Source of the DNA: Thioalkalivibrio sp.
GTDB lineage: Bacteria; Pseudomonadota; Gammaproteobacteria; Ectothiorhodospirales; Ectothiorhodospiraceae
NCBI GenBank assembly: GCA_007133115.1
Contig: SLNI01000234.1
Span: forward strand, 1 to 24,021
Length of the DNA: 24,021 nt
Direction of reading: 5' to 3'
Part shown: positions 8,612 to 15,839 of the stretch, one piece after another
How positions within the stretch are numbered: position 1 is the first letter of the stretch
Layout: every line of letters begins with the position of its first letter
Notes under the pieces: generated by a model
Database searches by the model: none
Told to the model about the DNA's origin: nothing
Seen by the model: only the letters and a program-made list of their open reading frames with translations
Program-made: the position numbers and the translations under genes

Positions 8612-9479
8612 ACTTACCGTACCCAAACCGCAGGTTATCGATCAACCTCACCCCGTCCAGCCATGCCGCGGCCAACAGCACCAGATCGGTGTCGCCGGGT
8701 TGCGGCTCTCCGAGGTCGTCGGCACGTCGGATACTGAGGTAGTCAAGGTGGAAGCCGGCCTGACCCAGTCGATCGGCTGCGGCGGCAATCGGCTCCGAAA
8801 AGGCGGCGGGCCACGAATCGGCCTCCAGCTTGCAGGCTGCGACGACGTCGTACAGGCTTCGGTAGAGTTCCGGAGCCCGCTCCCGCGCCTGGGGCGACAG
8901 CCGGCTGTTGCGTGAACTCAATGCGAGGCCATCGTCCGCGCGTACAGTGGGCAGGGAATCGATAACCACCGGAAAATCGAGTGCGGCAACCATGGCCTCG
9001 ATCAATCTGAGCTGCTGGTAGTCCTTCTGTCCGAACACCGCGACATCGGGCTGAACCAGGTTGAAGAGCTTCGCGACGACCGTGGCCACACCGTCGAAAT
9101 GCCCGGGGCGGGACGCACCTTCCAGGAGGGTGGAAATTCCCGGAATCACCACCCGTACTTCCGAGGGGCCACCCTCCGGATACATCTCCCCGGCATCCGG
9201 GCAGAACAGCCCATCGACGCCAAGCTCGGCCAGTTTCTGCGCGTCCGCCTCGAGGGTACGGGGATAGGCCGCGAGATCGTCGGGACGATCGAACTGCAAC
9301 GGGTTCACGAACACGCTGACCAGCACGCGATCGCCCCGTTCCCGAGCCCTGCGTACCAGCGCAAGGTGACCTTCGTGCAGGTTACCCATGGTGGGCACAA
9401 GGGCCAGGGTCTGAGTATCCCGCCGTCGCCACTCACGGCTCAACGCCACAACCTGGCGCCGGTCACGAAGGATGCGCAT
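8598..9479 (-). CDS. panC: Pantothenate synthetase (pantoate-beta-alanine ligase)
   Basis: PanC joins pantoate and beta-alanine with ATP to give pantothenate. The product of about 293 residues carries PTMGNLHEGHLALV with the HxGH nucleotide-binding motif, SVFVNPLQF, and FGQKDYQQL, all characteristic of PanC. Two adjacent ATG codons (9480-9482 and 9477-9479) follow the panB stop. I prefer the second because GAGG, overlapping the panB stop, is six bases upstream of it, and MRILRD matches the family N-terminus. The gap to panB is only a few bases, so the two are co-transcribed. Confidence 0.96.
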   Translation of the reverse strand: MRILRDRRQVVALSREWRRRDTQTLALVPTMGNLHEGHLALVRRARERGDRVLVSVFVNPLQFDRPDDLAAYPRTLEADAQKLAELGVDGLFCPDAGEMYPEGGPSEVRVVIPGISTLLEGASRPGHFDGVATVVAKLFNLVQPDVAVFGQKDYQQLRLIEAMVAALDFPVVIDSLPTVRADDGLALSSRNSRLSPQARERAPELYRSLYDVVAACKLEADSWPAAFSEPIAAAADRLGQAGFHLDYLSIRRADDLGEPQPGDTDLVLLAAAWLDGVRLIDNLRFGYGKFAGE

Positions 9480-9489
9480 CATCCGCCTC

Positions 9490-10281
9490 TCAACCGAAGG
9501 TGTGGACGCCGGAAACCGGGAAGCTCCGGTTGCGTACCGCCTCGGCGTAGGCGGCGACCGCATCCTGGAGAGAACCGGTATCGGCCATGAAGTTCCGGGC
9601 GAACCGAGGGGGGCTGGGTGTCAGGCCGATGACGTCCTGCAGCACCAGCACCTGTCCATCGCACTCGGGACTCGCCCCGATGCCGATCACTGGCGCGCGC
9701 GCGCCATGGACGATGCGCGCGGCCAATGCCTCCGGCACCCCCTCGAGCAGCAGGCATTGCGCTCCCGCCTGCTCGAGTTCCAGCGCCTCCTGCTGCATCC
9801 GATCGGCGGCACCCGTTTCGCGCCCCTGGACCCGGTACCCACCGAACCGGTGCACGGCCTGCGGGGTCAGGCCCAGATGCGCACACACGGGGATGCCCGC
9901 CATGACCATGCGGTGCACGAGTTCCACGTGACCGCCATTGCATTCCACCTTGACCATCTGCGCTCCGGCCCGCATCAGCGCCCCGCCCTGCTCCAACGCC
10001 GTCGCCACGTCACGGTCACCCAGAAAAGGAAGGTCGGCCATCAGCATGGCACGCTCGGAACCGCGAGCCACGGCCTCGAGGTGGTACCGCATGTGTTCGA
10101 GGGTCACGGGCAGCGTCGTGTCGTGTCCCTGGATCACCATACCCAGTGAGTCGCCGACCAGGATCACGTCGATGTCGGACAGGTCGAGGAGCCGTGCAAA
10201 CCCGGCGTCGTATGCGGTCAGGCAGGTAATGGGACGCCGTTCGCGCTTGAGCTTCTCGAGGGTGCGGATAGTCGTGCGCAT
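9490..10281 (-). CDS. panB: 3-methyl-2-oxobutanoate hydroxymethyltransferase
   Basis: PanB adds a hydroxymethyl group from methylene-tetrahydrofolate to alpha-ketoisovalerate, the first committed step to pantoate. The 263-residue length matches E. coli PanB (264). TAYDAGFARLLD, VGDSLGMVIQGHDTTLPVT and ADLPF are conserved blocks, the VGDS aspartate being a Mg2+ ligand in the family. The ATG at 10279-10281 is preceded by a strong GGAGG. A 39-codon in-frame extension upstream overlaps the preceding gene and is rejected. Confidence 0.97.
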   Translation of the reverse strand: MRTTIRTLEKLKRERRPITCLTAYDAGFARLLDLSDIDVILVGDSLGMVIQGHDTTLPVTLEHMRYHLEAVARGSERAMLMADLPFLGDRDVATALEQGGALMRAGAQMVKVECNGGHVELVHRMVMAGIPVCAHLGLTPQAVHRFGGYRVQGRETGAADRMQQEALELEQAGAQCLLLEGVPEALAARIVHGARAPVIGIGASPECDGQVLVLQDVIGLTPSPPRFARNFMADTGSLQDAVAAYAEAVRNRSFPVSGVHTFG

Positions 10282-10298
10282 CGGTCCTCCGTAGCTGC

Positions 10299-10949
10299 TC
10301 AGAAATGGAGCGGCAGCGGATTGAAATAGTGCCTGCCGCCGTGCACGTGGTCGAGGAAATGGACCAGCTGACGGAAATCGGGCTCGTTGTTCACCCAATC
10401 GATGTCGGTCGCGTTGACGATCACCAATGCGGCAGCGTCGTAATGATAGAAGAACTCGGTGTAGGCCGAGTTCAGACGTTCGAGGTAGGCCGTATCGATA
10501 CGCTTCTCATAGCTCCTGCCACGCCGCCGAATGCGCTCCAGCAGGGTCTCGACCGGAGCCTGGAGGTAAATGACCAGGTCCGGTGCCGGAAGCTGCGGGC
10601 GCATGTGCCGGAACATCTCCTGGTAGATGTCCAGCTCCTCCGCAGACAGGTTCAACTCGGCGAACAGCGGATCCTTGTCAACCAGGTAGTCGGATACATG
10701 CGTACCTTCGAACAGACGCAACTGCCCCGCGGGAGACAACTGGCGCACGCGTTGCACCAGAAAATACAACTGGGTGGCCAACGCGTGCTTGGCGCGATCG
10801 GCATAGAACCGCTCCAGGAACGGGTTTTCATCCGGTGACTCGAACAAGCCTTCGGCACCGAGGTGGTCGGCCAGCCGGCGCGCAAGACTGGACTTGCCCA
10901 CACCTATCGGCCCTTCGACGGCGATGAAACGGAAATCGGCCAGACTCAC
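10299..10949 (-). CDS. Deoxynucleoside kinase (dNK family)
   Basis: The 216-residue product phosphorylates deoxynucleosides using ATP, by family. EGPIGVGKSSLA near residue 11 is the Walker A loop, ESPDENPFLERFY follows, and the later RRRGRSYEKRID segment is the arginine-rich lid seen in deoxyadenosine/deoxyguanosine kinases. Specificity cannot be decided from sequence. The start is GTG (10947-10949), whose GTGA overlaps the folK stop, with GGAGGAGG a few bases upstream inside folK. This gives translational coupling. A kinase of this type between folK and panB is a recurring arrangement in gammaproteobacteria, as I recall it. Confidence 0.9.
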   Translation of the reverse strand: MSLADFRFIAVEGPIGVGKSSLARRLADHLGAEGLFESPDENPFLERFYADRAKHALATQLYFLVQRVRQLSPAGQLRLFEGTHVSDYLVDKDPLFAELNLSAEELDIYQEMFRHMRPQLPAPDLVIYLQAPVETLLERIRRRGRSYEKRIDTAYLERLNSAYTEFFYHYDAAALVIVNATDIDWVNNEPDFRQLVHFLDHVHGGRHYFNPLPLHF

Positions 10950-11458
10950 GCGTGTGCCTCCTCCGGAATGGCTACCAGGCCAGCAGCCGATACAGTACGG
11001 CACAATCGCGACACGGTGCCACGACCCGGAATCTCGAGATCCGGAGCGAGTTCCCTGAGCGGGAAGAGCACGAAATCCCGCTCGGCGATACCCGGATGCG
11101 GTATGCGCAGGCCGGGTTCGTTGATACGCTCCGTGCCGTACAGCAGGATATCCAGATCGAGGAGCCGAGCGCCCCAGCGTGTCCCGTCCCGACGCCGCCC
11201 CATCACAGTCTCGATCCTCTGCAGCTCGGTCAGCAAGTCACCCGGCACCAGCCGTGTCACGATACAGGCGACGGCGTTGACGTAATCCGGCTGATCCTGA
11301 GGACCCATGGGCGGATTTCGATACAGCCTGGAGCGCGTTACCAGGCATGTGTTGGGAAGATCCCGAGCGAGCCTTGCGCAGGCTTCGAAAACCTGTGCAG
11401 CCGGATCGCCGAGGTTCGCGCCGATCCCGATGAATGCGGTAACGCCCGTCGGGCTCAC
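10946..11458 (-). CDS. folK: 2-amino-4-hydroxy-6-hydroxymethyldihydropteridine diphosphokinase
   Basis: FolK (HPPK) transfers pyrophosphate from ATP to the pterin precursor of folate. The product of about 170 residues has FIGIGANLGDP at the N-terminus, YRNPPMGPQDQPDYVNAV, and the signature RWGARLLDLDILLYG with the Mg2+-binding aspartates. I place the start at GTG 11456-11458, since this leaves the family-length N-terminus. No clear ribosome-binding site is visible, and the gene begins 10 bases after the pcnB stop. The frame stays open far upstream inside pcnB, so the start is not certain. The gene supplies folate, the carbon donor used by PanB in the same operon. Confidence 0.93.
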   Translation of the reverse strand: MSPTGVTAFIGIGANLGDPAAQVFEACARLARDLPNTCLVTRSRLYRNPPMGPQDQPDYVNAVACIVTRLVPGDLLTELQRIETVMGRRRDGTRWGARLLDLDILLYGTERINEPGLRIPHPGIAERDFVLFPLRELAPDLEIPGRGTVSRLCRTVSAAGLVAIPEEAHA

Positions 11459-11468
11459 GAAGCCGGAC

Positions 11469-12800
11469 TCACGAAGCGGAAGGTGGCTTGCGCCGACGGC
11501 GTCTGCGCGGACGCGTCTCGGTGGATTCGCCCGGCGCCGGCCGCAACATTTCCTGCTGGCGCCCCTCATCGCTCTCCTGAAACTCGGTCCACCACTGGCA
11601 CAGCTCGGGATCGGCCTGTCCGGCACGGGCGCGCAGACAGAGAAAATCGTATCCGGCCCGGAACCTCGGGTGGGTGAGCAGGCGCGCGGCCCGCCCACCC
11701 TTGCTGCGGGGCAAGCGGTCCTGCAGTTCCCAGATCTCGCGCACCACCAGTGCGAACCGGCGCGGGATGGTGACCCGCCGGGACTGCTCTTCCAGAACCA
11801 TCGACGCAGCCTGTTGCCAGGCCACCACCGGTTCCTCCTCTGCTGTCTCCAGACGTGCCTCCAATTCCCGCTGCATCGGCGCCCAGAGCAGTGCCGCATA
11901 CAGGAACGCCGGATGCACACCCAGACCATCGCGGATTCGCAGGTCGGTGTTCTTCAATGCCTCGACCAGAAACGCGCGTAACATCGGACCCTGGTCCGGC
12001 TCTGCGAAACACTCGGCCGTTTGCGGAAACATGGCCTCGAACAGGCCGAACCGCTCCAGTTCGTCGAGGCACGTAACCGCGGCACCGCTATGAAAGAGTT
12101 TCAATACCTCGTCGAACAGACGCGCGGGGGCGGCCGACGTCATCAGACCCGCGTGACGGTGCAGGACATCATCCACTTCGGGAGCGATGCGGAGCCCAAG
12201 CTTCGCGGCGAAACGCACCGCACGAAGCATACGTACGGGATCTTCGCGCAGACGCTGCTCGGGCTCATCCCCGATCAACCGCAGCACACCCTCGTGAAGA
12301 TCCCGAACCCCGTGGGTGAAGTCCAGCACGGAATAGTCCGCGATGTCGTAGTACAGGGCGTTGACCGTGAAATCCCGGCGCCAGGCGTCCTGCTCGATGG
12401 TTCCGTAGCAGTTGTCACGCAGGATGCGACCATCGTCGCTCAGCTCGACATTACCCTCCTCGGTCTCAGCGTCGAAGGGCGCGCGAAAGGTCGCAACCTC
12501 GATCACTTCACGGCCGAACATCACATGGGCCAGCCGGAACCGTCGGCCGATGAGCCGGCAGTTCCGGAACAACCTCCGAACGTCGTCTGGGTGGGCATCG
12601 GTGGCGACGTCGAAATCCTTGGGTTCGCGCCCGAGCAGAAGATCCCGTACGCCCCCGCCCACCAGGCAGCTCCGAAAGCCCGCATCCCGCAAGCGATACA
12701 GCACCTTCAGCGCGTTGTCGCTGATCGCGGCGCGGGAGATCGGGTGCTGATCGCGCGTGTAGACGCGCGGCTGAATGGGCGGCTGTGCTGGTTGACTCAC
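11469..12800 (-). CDS. pcnB: Poly(A) polymerase I
   Basis: PcnB adds 3' poly(A) tails that promote RNA decay. The 443-residue product has the nucleotidyltransferase core GGGVRDLLLG and DFDVATDA near residues 47-68, the FRNCRLIGRRFRLAHV block typical of PAP I as opposed to CCA-adding enzymes, and a strongly basic Arg-rich C-terminal tail. The start is GTG (12798-12800); the conserved RDQHPISRAAISDNALKVLYRL follows from residue 16. No strong ribosome-binding site is seen, and an out-of-frame ATG lies 18 bases upstream. E. coli pcnB also uses a rare non-AUG start. Confidence 0.96.
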   Translation of the reverse strand: MSQPAQPPIQPRVYTRDQHPISRAAISDNALKVLYRLRDAGFRSCLVGGGVRDLLLGREPKDFDVATDAHPDDVRRLFRNCRLIGRRFRLAHVMFGREVIEVATFRAPFDAETEEGNVELSDDGRILRDNCYGTIEQDAWRRDFTVNALYYDIADYSVLDFTHGVRDLHEGVLRLIGDEPEQRLREDPVRMLRAVRFAAKLGLRIAPEVDDVLHRHAGLMTSAAPARLFDEVLKLFHSGAAVTCLDELERFGLFEAMFPQTAECFAEPDQGPMLRAFLVEALKNTDLRIRDGLGVHPAFLYAALLWAPMQRELEARLETAEEEPVVAWQQAASMVLEEQSRRVTIPRRFALVVREIWELQDRLPRSKGGRAARLLTHPRFRAGYDFLCLRARAGQADPELCQWWTEFQESDEGRQQEMLRPAPGESTETRPRRRRRRKPPSAS

Positions 12801-12830
12801 CGAGGTTGGTCGCCTGCATGAAAGCTTCGT

Positions 12831-12839
12831 ATGATAACA
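12831..12839 (-). promoter_or_regulatory. Possible extended -10 promoter for pcnB
   Basis: On the minus strand the sequence reads TGTTATCAT, a TGn extension plus a five-of-six -10 hexamer. No good -35 is found 17 bases upstream, as is common for extended -10 promoters. Transcription would begin near 12824, giving a leader of only about 24 bases before the pcnB GTG. This would let pcnB be expressed apart from hslR and the Nudix gene. Confidence 0.4.
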
Positions 12840-12874
12840 GCTTGCCTCATCCCTGCGCCGCCTCCGCCGAACCG

Positions 12875-13324
12875 TCAGCGCGGGATGTGGCGTAGCGGCG
12901 CGGTCTCGCCCGTCGCGCGGTAGCGCAGGTAATCATCCAGAATATAGCGGTGGTCGAACGCCAGCGCGAAACTGCGATCCTCTGGATCCAGCCAGTCCAG
13001 CGCCCGCGCATCGTCCTGCGCCTGTGCCTCCCCCTCCCCGCGGGCGACATACACCGCGCTCACGGTGTGCCCGCGGGCATCTCGCGAGGGTTCCGAATAC
13101 ACGCCGAGCAACGCCTCCAGCCGCACCGTCAGAGCCGTCTCCTCGCGCGCTTCGCGCACCGCGGCAGCCTCCACCGGTTCACCGTCATCGACGAAACCAC
13201 CGGGTAGGGCCCATCCAAAGGGCGGGTTGCGGCGTTCGATCACCAGCACGCGACCGGGCTGCGAGGCGTGGCGAATGATCAGATCCACCGCGAGCAAAGG
13301 CGTACGGGGGCGTTGCGATGTCAT
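12875..13324 (-). CDS. Nudix hydrolase
   Basis: The 149-residue product has a Nudix box (residues about 41-63): GFVDDGE, seven residues, then REAREET. The canonical Gly after EEx is replaced by Ala, a tolerated variation. Nudix enzymes hydrolyse nucleoside diphosphates linked to another group. FGWALPGGFVDDGEP resembles the ADP-ribose pyrophosphatase and NrtR-like branches, but the substrate is not assignable. Its ATG overlaps the hslR stop as ATGA, so the two are translationally coupled. Confidence 0.92.
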   Translation of the reverse strand: MTSQRPRTPLLAVDLIIRHASQPGRVLVIERRNPPFGWALPGGFVDDGEPVEAAAVREAREETALTVRLEALLGVYSEPSRDARGHTVSAVYVARGEGEAQAQDDARALDWLDPEDRSFALAFDHRYILDDYLRYRATGETAPLRHIPR

Positions 13325-13728
13325 GACTCCACCTCTTTGCGAATAAAGCGTCGGATGGTGCGCCGCTCGCGTTTGTCCGGCCGCCGGCCCGGGCTCGCGC
13401 CCTGACGGTCCTCACGGTGCCGGGCTGCCTCGGATTCGCGCCGGGCCACACTCTCGGGGGTCTCGGCATACAGCTCGCGCGCTTCCTTGGCGGGTCGGCG
13501 CTGGTCCCGGATACCGAGAACTTCCACGTCGAATACCTCCTGCCCACGATGCACTGTAAGGCGGTCGCCCGGATGCAGCTTGCGCCCCGGCTTGCAGCGG
13601 TCTCCATTTACGTGCACCTTCCCTCCTGAAACCGCCTCGGTGGCCAGTGACCGCGTCTTGAAGAAGCGCGCCGCCCAAAGCCACTTGTCCACGCGCAAGG
13701 TGGCGTGTTCGGGTTCGACCCCTGTCAC
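13321..13728 (-). CDS. hslR: Heat-shock protein 15, S4 RNA-binding domain
   Basis: Hsp15 binds 50S ribosomal subunits carrying stalled nascent chains and helps recycle them. The product of about 135 residues (133 in E. coli) has the S4 domain RVDKWLWAARFFKTRSLA at its N-terminus, then GGKVHVNG. A middle block QRRPAKEARELYAETPESV and a basic C-terminal tail RRPDKRERR match E. coli Hsp15 closely. I chose GTG 13726-13728 because it puts ten residues before the S4 domain as in E. coli and has GGAG just upstream. A TTG at 13785 would overlap the divergent GST start. First gene of the leftward run. Confidence 0.93.
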   Translation of the reverse strand: MTGVEPEHATLRVDKWLWAARFFKTRSLATEAVSGGKVHVNGDRCKPGRKLHPGDRLTVHRGQEVFDVEVLGIRDQRRPAKEARELYAETPESVARRESEAARHREDRQGASPGRRPDKRERRTIRRFIRKEVES

Positions 13729-13784
13729 GACTCCGGCCCGCGCGGGCTCCCGGGGCTTTCCTGCCAACGCCCTTCGGAGGTCCA

Positions 13785-14489
13785 ATGTCCCTGCCCCATC
13801 TGCATCTGGTCAGTTTCCCGCTGTGTCCATTCGTGCAGCGTAGCGTCATCACTCTGAAACACAAGAGTATCCCGTTCGAACGGACCTATATCGACCCCAG
13901 TGATCCACCAGCCTGGTTTCGCGACCGGTCGCCGACGGGCAAGGTGCCACTACTGATCGTCGACGAAGACACCGCCCTGTTCGAATCTGCGGTAATCAAC
14001 GAGTATCTCGACGAGATCAGCCCGCCCCGGCTGATGCCGGATAAGCCCCTGGGACGCGCCCAGGCACGGGCCTGGATCGCTTTCGCGTCCGACATGATCA
14101 TGGGATTCCATCGCTGGATGACGGCCCCGGACGAAGAAACTTTTCGTGACGCCCGCAACGAGGCGGCCAAAGGGCTCACGCAACTGGAACAGCAGTGCCG
14201 GGCGGAACCCTTTTTCATGGGGTCCGATTTCACCCTTCTCGATTCGACCGTCGCGCCGTTGCTGATGCGCTACGACCTCGTGCGGGATCCCGAGAGCCCC
14301 TGGCAACCGGAGCGGTTCCCGAACCTCGCGCGCTGGTGGCAACACGTCAGCCAGCTGCCCGAAGTCCGCGAATCGGTACCCGAGGATTTTCGCGAGCGCC
14401 TGGGGAAAAGGCTGAGCGCTCAGGAAGGCTTCGCGGGACCGCGTCTCGCCGGGGGTCTGGCCGCGGGTCTGGCCGCGGGCGGCCACTGA
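13785..14489 (+). CDS. Glutathione S-transferase family protein
   Basis: The 234-residue product has an N-terminal thioredoxin-like domain (FPLCPFVQR at about residues 11-19; SPTGKVPLL and ESAVINEYL later), then an all-helical C-terminal domain. The layout is that of GSTs and of SspA-like proteins; the CPF motif suggests a cysteine-type (omega-like) active site. The substrate is unknown. The ATG at 13785 has GGAGG at the proper distance. The C-terminus is an unusual GGLAAGLAAGGH tail, coded by a 12-base tandem repeat, that overlaps the 3' end of the convergent ycgN gene by 70 bases. Confidence 0.9.
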   Translation: MSLPHLHLVSFPLCPFVQRSVITLKHKSIPFERTYIDPSDPPAWFRDRSPTGKVPLLIVDEDTALFESAVINEYLDEISPPRLMPDKPLGRAQARAWIAFASDMIMGFHRWMTAPDEETFRDARNEAAKGLTQLEQQCRAEPFFMGSDFTLLDSTVAPLLMRYDLVRDPESPWQPERFPNLARWWQHVSQLPEVRESVPEDFRERLGKRLSAQEGFAGPRLAGGLAAGLAAGGH

Positions 14490-14926
14490 CCGGGCCAGTC
14501 GACGATGAAGTCGCTCCAGGGAAGGTCGGGGGCGTCGTCTTCGCCCACGACCCGGTCGGCGACGGAAATTCTGGCAATACGAACGCTGACGGGGTCCCCC
14601 GAGATCAGGGGATGCCACTCGGGCAGTGGCTGCCCCAGGTGGCGCAGTCGGTAGGCGCAGGTCGGGGGTAGCCAGTCGTATTCCGCAATGGTCTGGGCGG
14701 TCACACGCAGGCAATCGGGCACCCGTTCGGCTCGATGCGCGTAGTCGGAACAACGGCCGGTCGAGCAGTCGAGCAGTCGGCAGGCCAGCCGCGTGAACGC
14801 CAGTTCACCGGTATCCTCGTCCTCGAGCTTGTGCAGGCAGCAACGTCCACAGCCGTCGCAGAGCGCCTCCCATTCTTCGGGTTCCAGGGTTTCCAGCGGG
14901 CGCTCCCAAAAAGGGATTCCACTCAC
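14420..14926 (-). CDS. ycgN: YcgN/UPF0260 family cysteine-cluster protein
   Basis: The 168-residue product has CDGCGRCCLHKLEDEDTGE near residue 23, then TRLACRLLD, RCSDY, PDCL and PTCAYRL, the conserved cysteines of the YcgN family. Such clusters probably bind metal or an Fe-S centre, but the role is not known. The start GTG (14924-14926) overlaps the stop of the upstream gene as GTGA and has GGAG nearby; the family-typical IPFWE follows. The C-terminal tail after WPGQW is Pro/Ala/Arg-rich and lies in the overlap with the GST gene. Confidence 0.92.
   Translation of the reverse strand: MSGIPFWERPLETLEPEEWEALCDGCGRCCLHKLEDEDTGELAFTRLACRLLDCSTGRCSDYAHRAERVPDCLRVTAQTIAEYDWLPPTCAYRLRHLGQPLPEWHPLISGDPVSVRIARISVADRVVGEDDAPDLPWSDFIVDWPGQWPPAARPAARPPARRGPAKPS
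14454..14477. repeat. Two tandem copies of a 12-base unit in the GST/ycgN overlap
   Basis: The unit GGTCTGGCCGCG occurs twice without a gap (14454-14465 and 14466-14477). It codes for the GLAA repeat in the GST-family tail on the plus strand and for a repeated Pro/Ala/Arg motif in the YcgN tail on the minus strand. Confidence 0.9.
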
Positions 14927-15639
14927 GAAACTCCACCTTCCCCGGCTTGCTCCAGGCGCAGGCTGCCGGCCTCTTCCAATCGTTCCAGGAGCCGACCCCA
15001 CCGGCTCGATGTGACGTAGTGCATCAGGGTGCGGCCGCGCCCCGTCGGCACCATGATCGCCAACCCCTGGTCGGGATACAGCCAGTAATTCTGGTCTTCG
15101 TCCAAACGGATGTAGGCAGACGGTTCGCCGAAGCGTTCCCTGAGCAGGTCGGCCCCCCAGCGCGCCCGGGGCACGTAGCTCATCTCCACGACCGGAACCC
15201 GGCTCAACTCGCGCAGCGCGGCATCGCTCACCCCATAGCGACGGGCGCCGCTGGGTGTGGGTCGTTCGGAGGTCCGTTCGTTCCAGATCCGCTCCAGTCC
15301 CGCTGCGTCGAGATCGAGCAGCAGCACGAGATTGGCTTCGAAAGGTGGAATGCGGGCGTTGGAATAATAGGCCTCCACACTGCGGGTTCCGTCCGGCTCA
15401 ACGAAAAGTCGGACTTCGGGGATCGGCAGCCGCACCTCACCTGAGCCGAGTTCGAACAGGGTCGACTCACCCAGCACGACGCCGAGAACTTCGGTGCGGT
15501 CCGGGCCGCGCACGTCGATCTGCCAGGGCAGATTCTCGAACCGCTGACTGCCGTCCCGATCATCCAGGGTGATGAACAACCCGACCGCACCCAGCAGAAG
15601 CAGAATCGACAGAAGCCAAATCCAACCTTTTCCACGCAT
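14923..15639 (-). CDS. Membrane-anchored protein of unknown function
   Basis: With the ATG at 15637-15639 (AGGGG upstream) the product has 238 residues: a short basic start MRGKG, one membrane helix (about residues 6-22), then a soluble domain probably in the periplasm. The soluble part shows no motif I recognise; it has VVLGESTLFELG, a LFVEPDG strand, YYSNARIPPFEANLVLLLDL, and a late YWLYPDQGLAIMVPT. A second in-frame ATG at 15661-15663 is possible. It is translationally coupled to ycgN (GTGA overlap), so a shared role is plausible. The periplasmic assignment is inferred from the positive-inside rule. Confidence 0.8.
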   Translation of the reverse strand: MRGKGWIWLLSILLLLGAVGLFITLDDRDGSQRFENLPWQIDVRGPDRTEVLGVVLGESTLFELGSGEVRLPIPEVRLFVEPDGTRSVEAYYSNARIPPFEANLVLLLDLDAAGLERIWNERTSERPTPSGARRYGVSDAALRELSRVPVVEMSYVPRARWGADLLRERFGEPSAYIRLDEDQNYWLYPDQGLAIMVPTGRGRTLMHYVTSSRWGRLLERLEEAGSLRLEQAGEGGVS

Positions 15640-15676
15640 CCAACGTTCCCCTGCAACGGACATGGCCGCCCCGGGG

Positions 15677-15695
15677 TTCCATCGAACCGATGGAA
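15677..15695. promoter_or_regulatory. Perfect 8-bp inverted repeat in the leader of the 14923-15639 gene
   Basis: TTCCATCG (15677-15684) and CGATGGAA (15688-15695) flank AAC. It lies between the predicted extended -10 and the start codon of the leftward gene, where it could be an operator or an mRNA hairpin. Confidence 0.4.
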
Positions 15696-15712
15696 ATCCG
15701 AGACCGGGCCGG

Positions 15713-15721
15713 AGTATAACA
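15713..15721 (-). promoter_or_regulatory. Possible extended -10 promoter for the 14923-15639 gene and ycgN
   Basis: The minus strand reads TGTTATACT, a TGn extension plus a five-of-six -10 hexamer, about 74 bases upstream of the start. No strong -35 is seen. Confidence 0.4.
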
Positions 15722-15789
15722 ATGACGCGCGCCGAGACAGTTGCCGACCCTTCGGCGGACGCGAAAAACGGGCCGCAGGCCAAATTCTC

Positions 15790-15795
15790 TAGAAT
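15790..15795 (+). promoter_or_regulatory. Possible -10 for the metallo-hydrolase gene
   Basis: TAGAAT matches five of six positions of the -10 consensus and lies 44 bases before the ATG at 15840. A matching -35 is not evident. Confidence 0.25.
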
Positions 15796-15839
15796 GGCGC
15801 CGTGCCATCATGCCCACCCCCTGAACGGAGTTGACCGTC

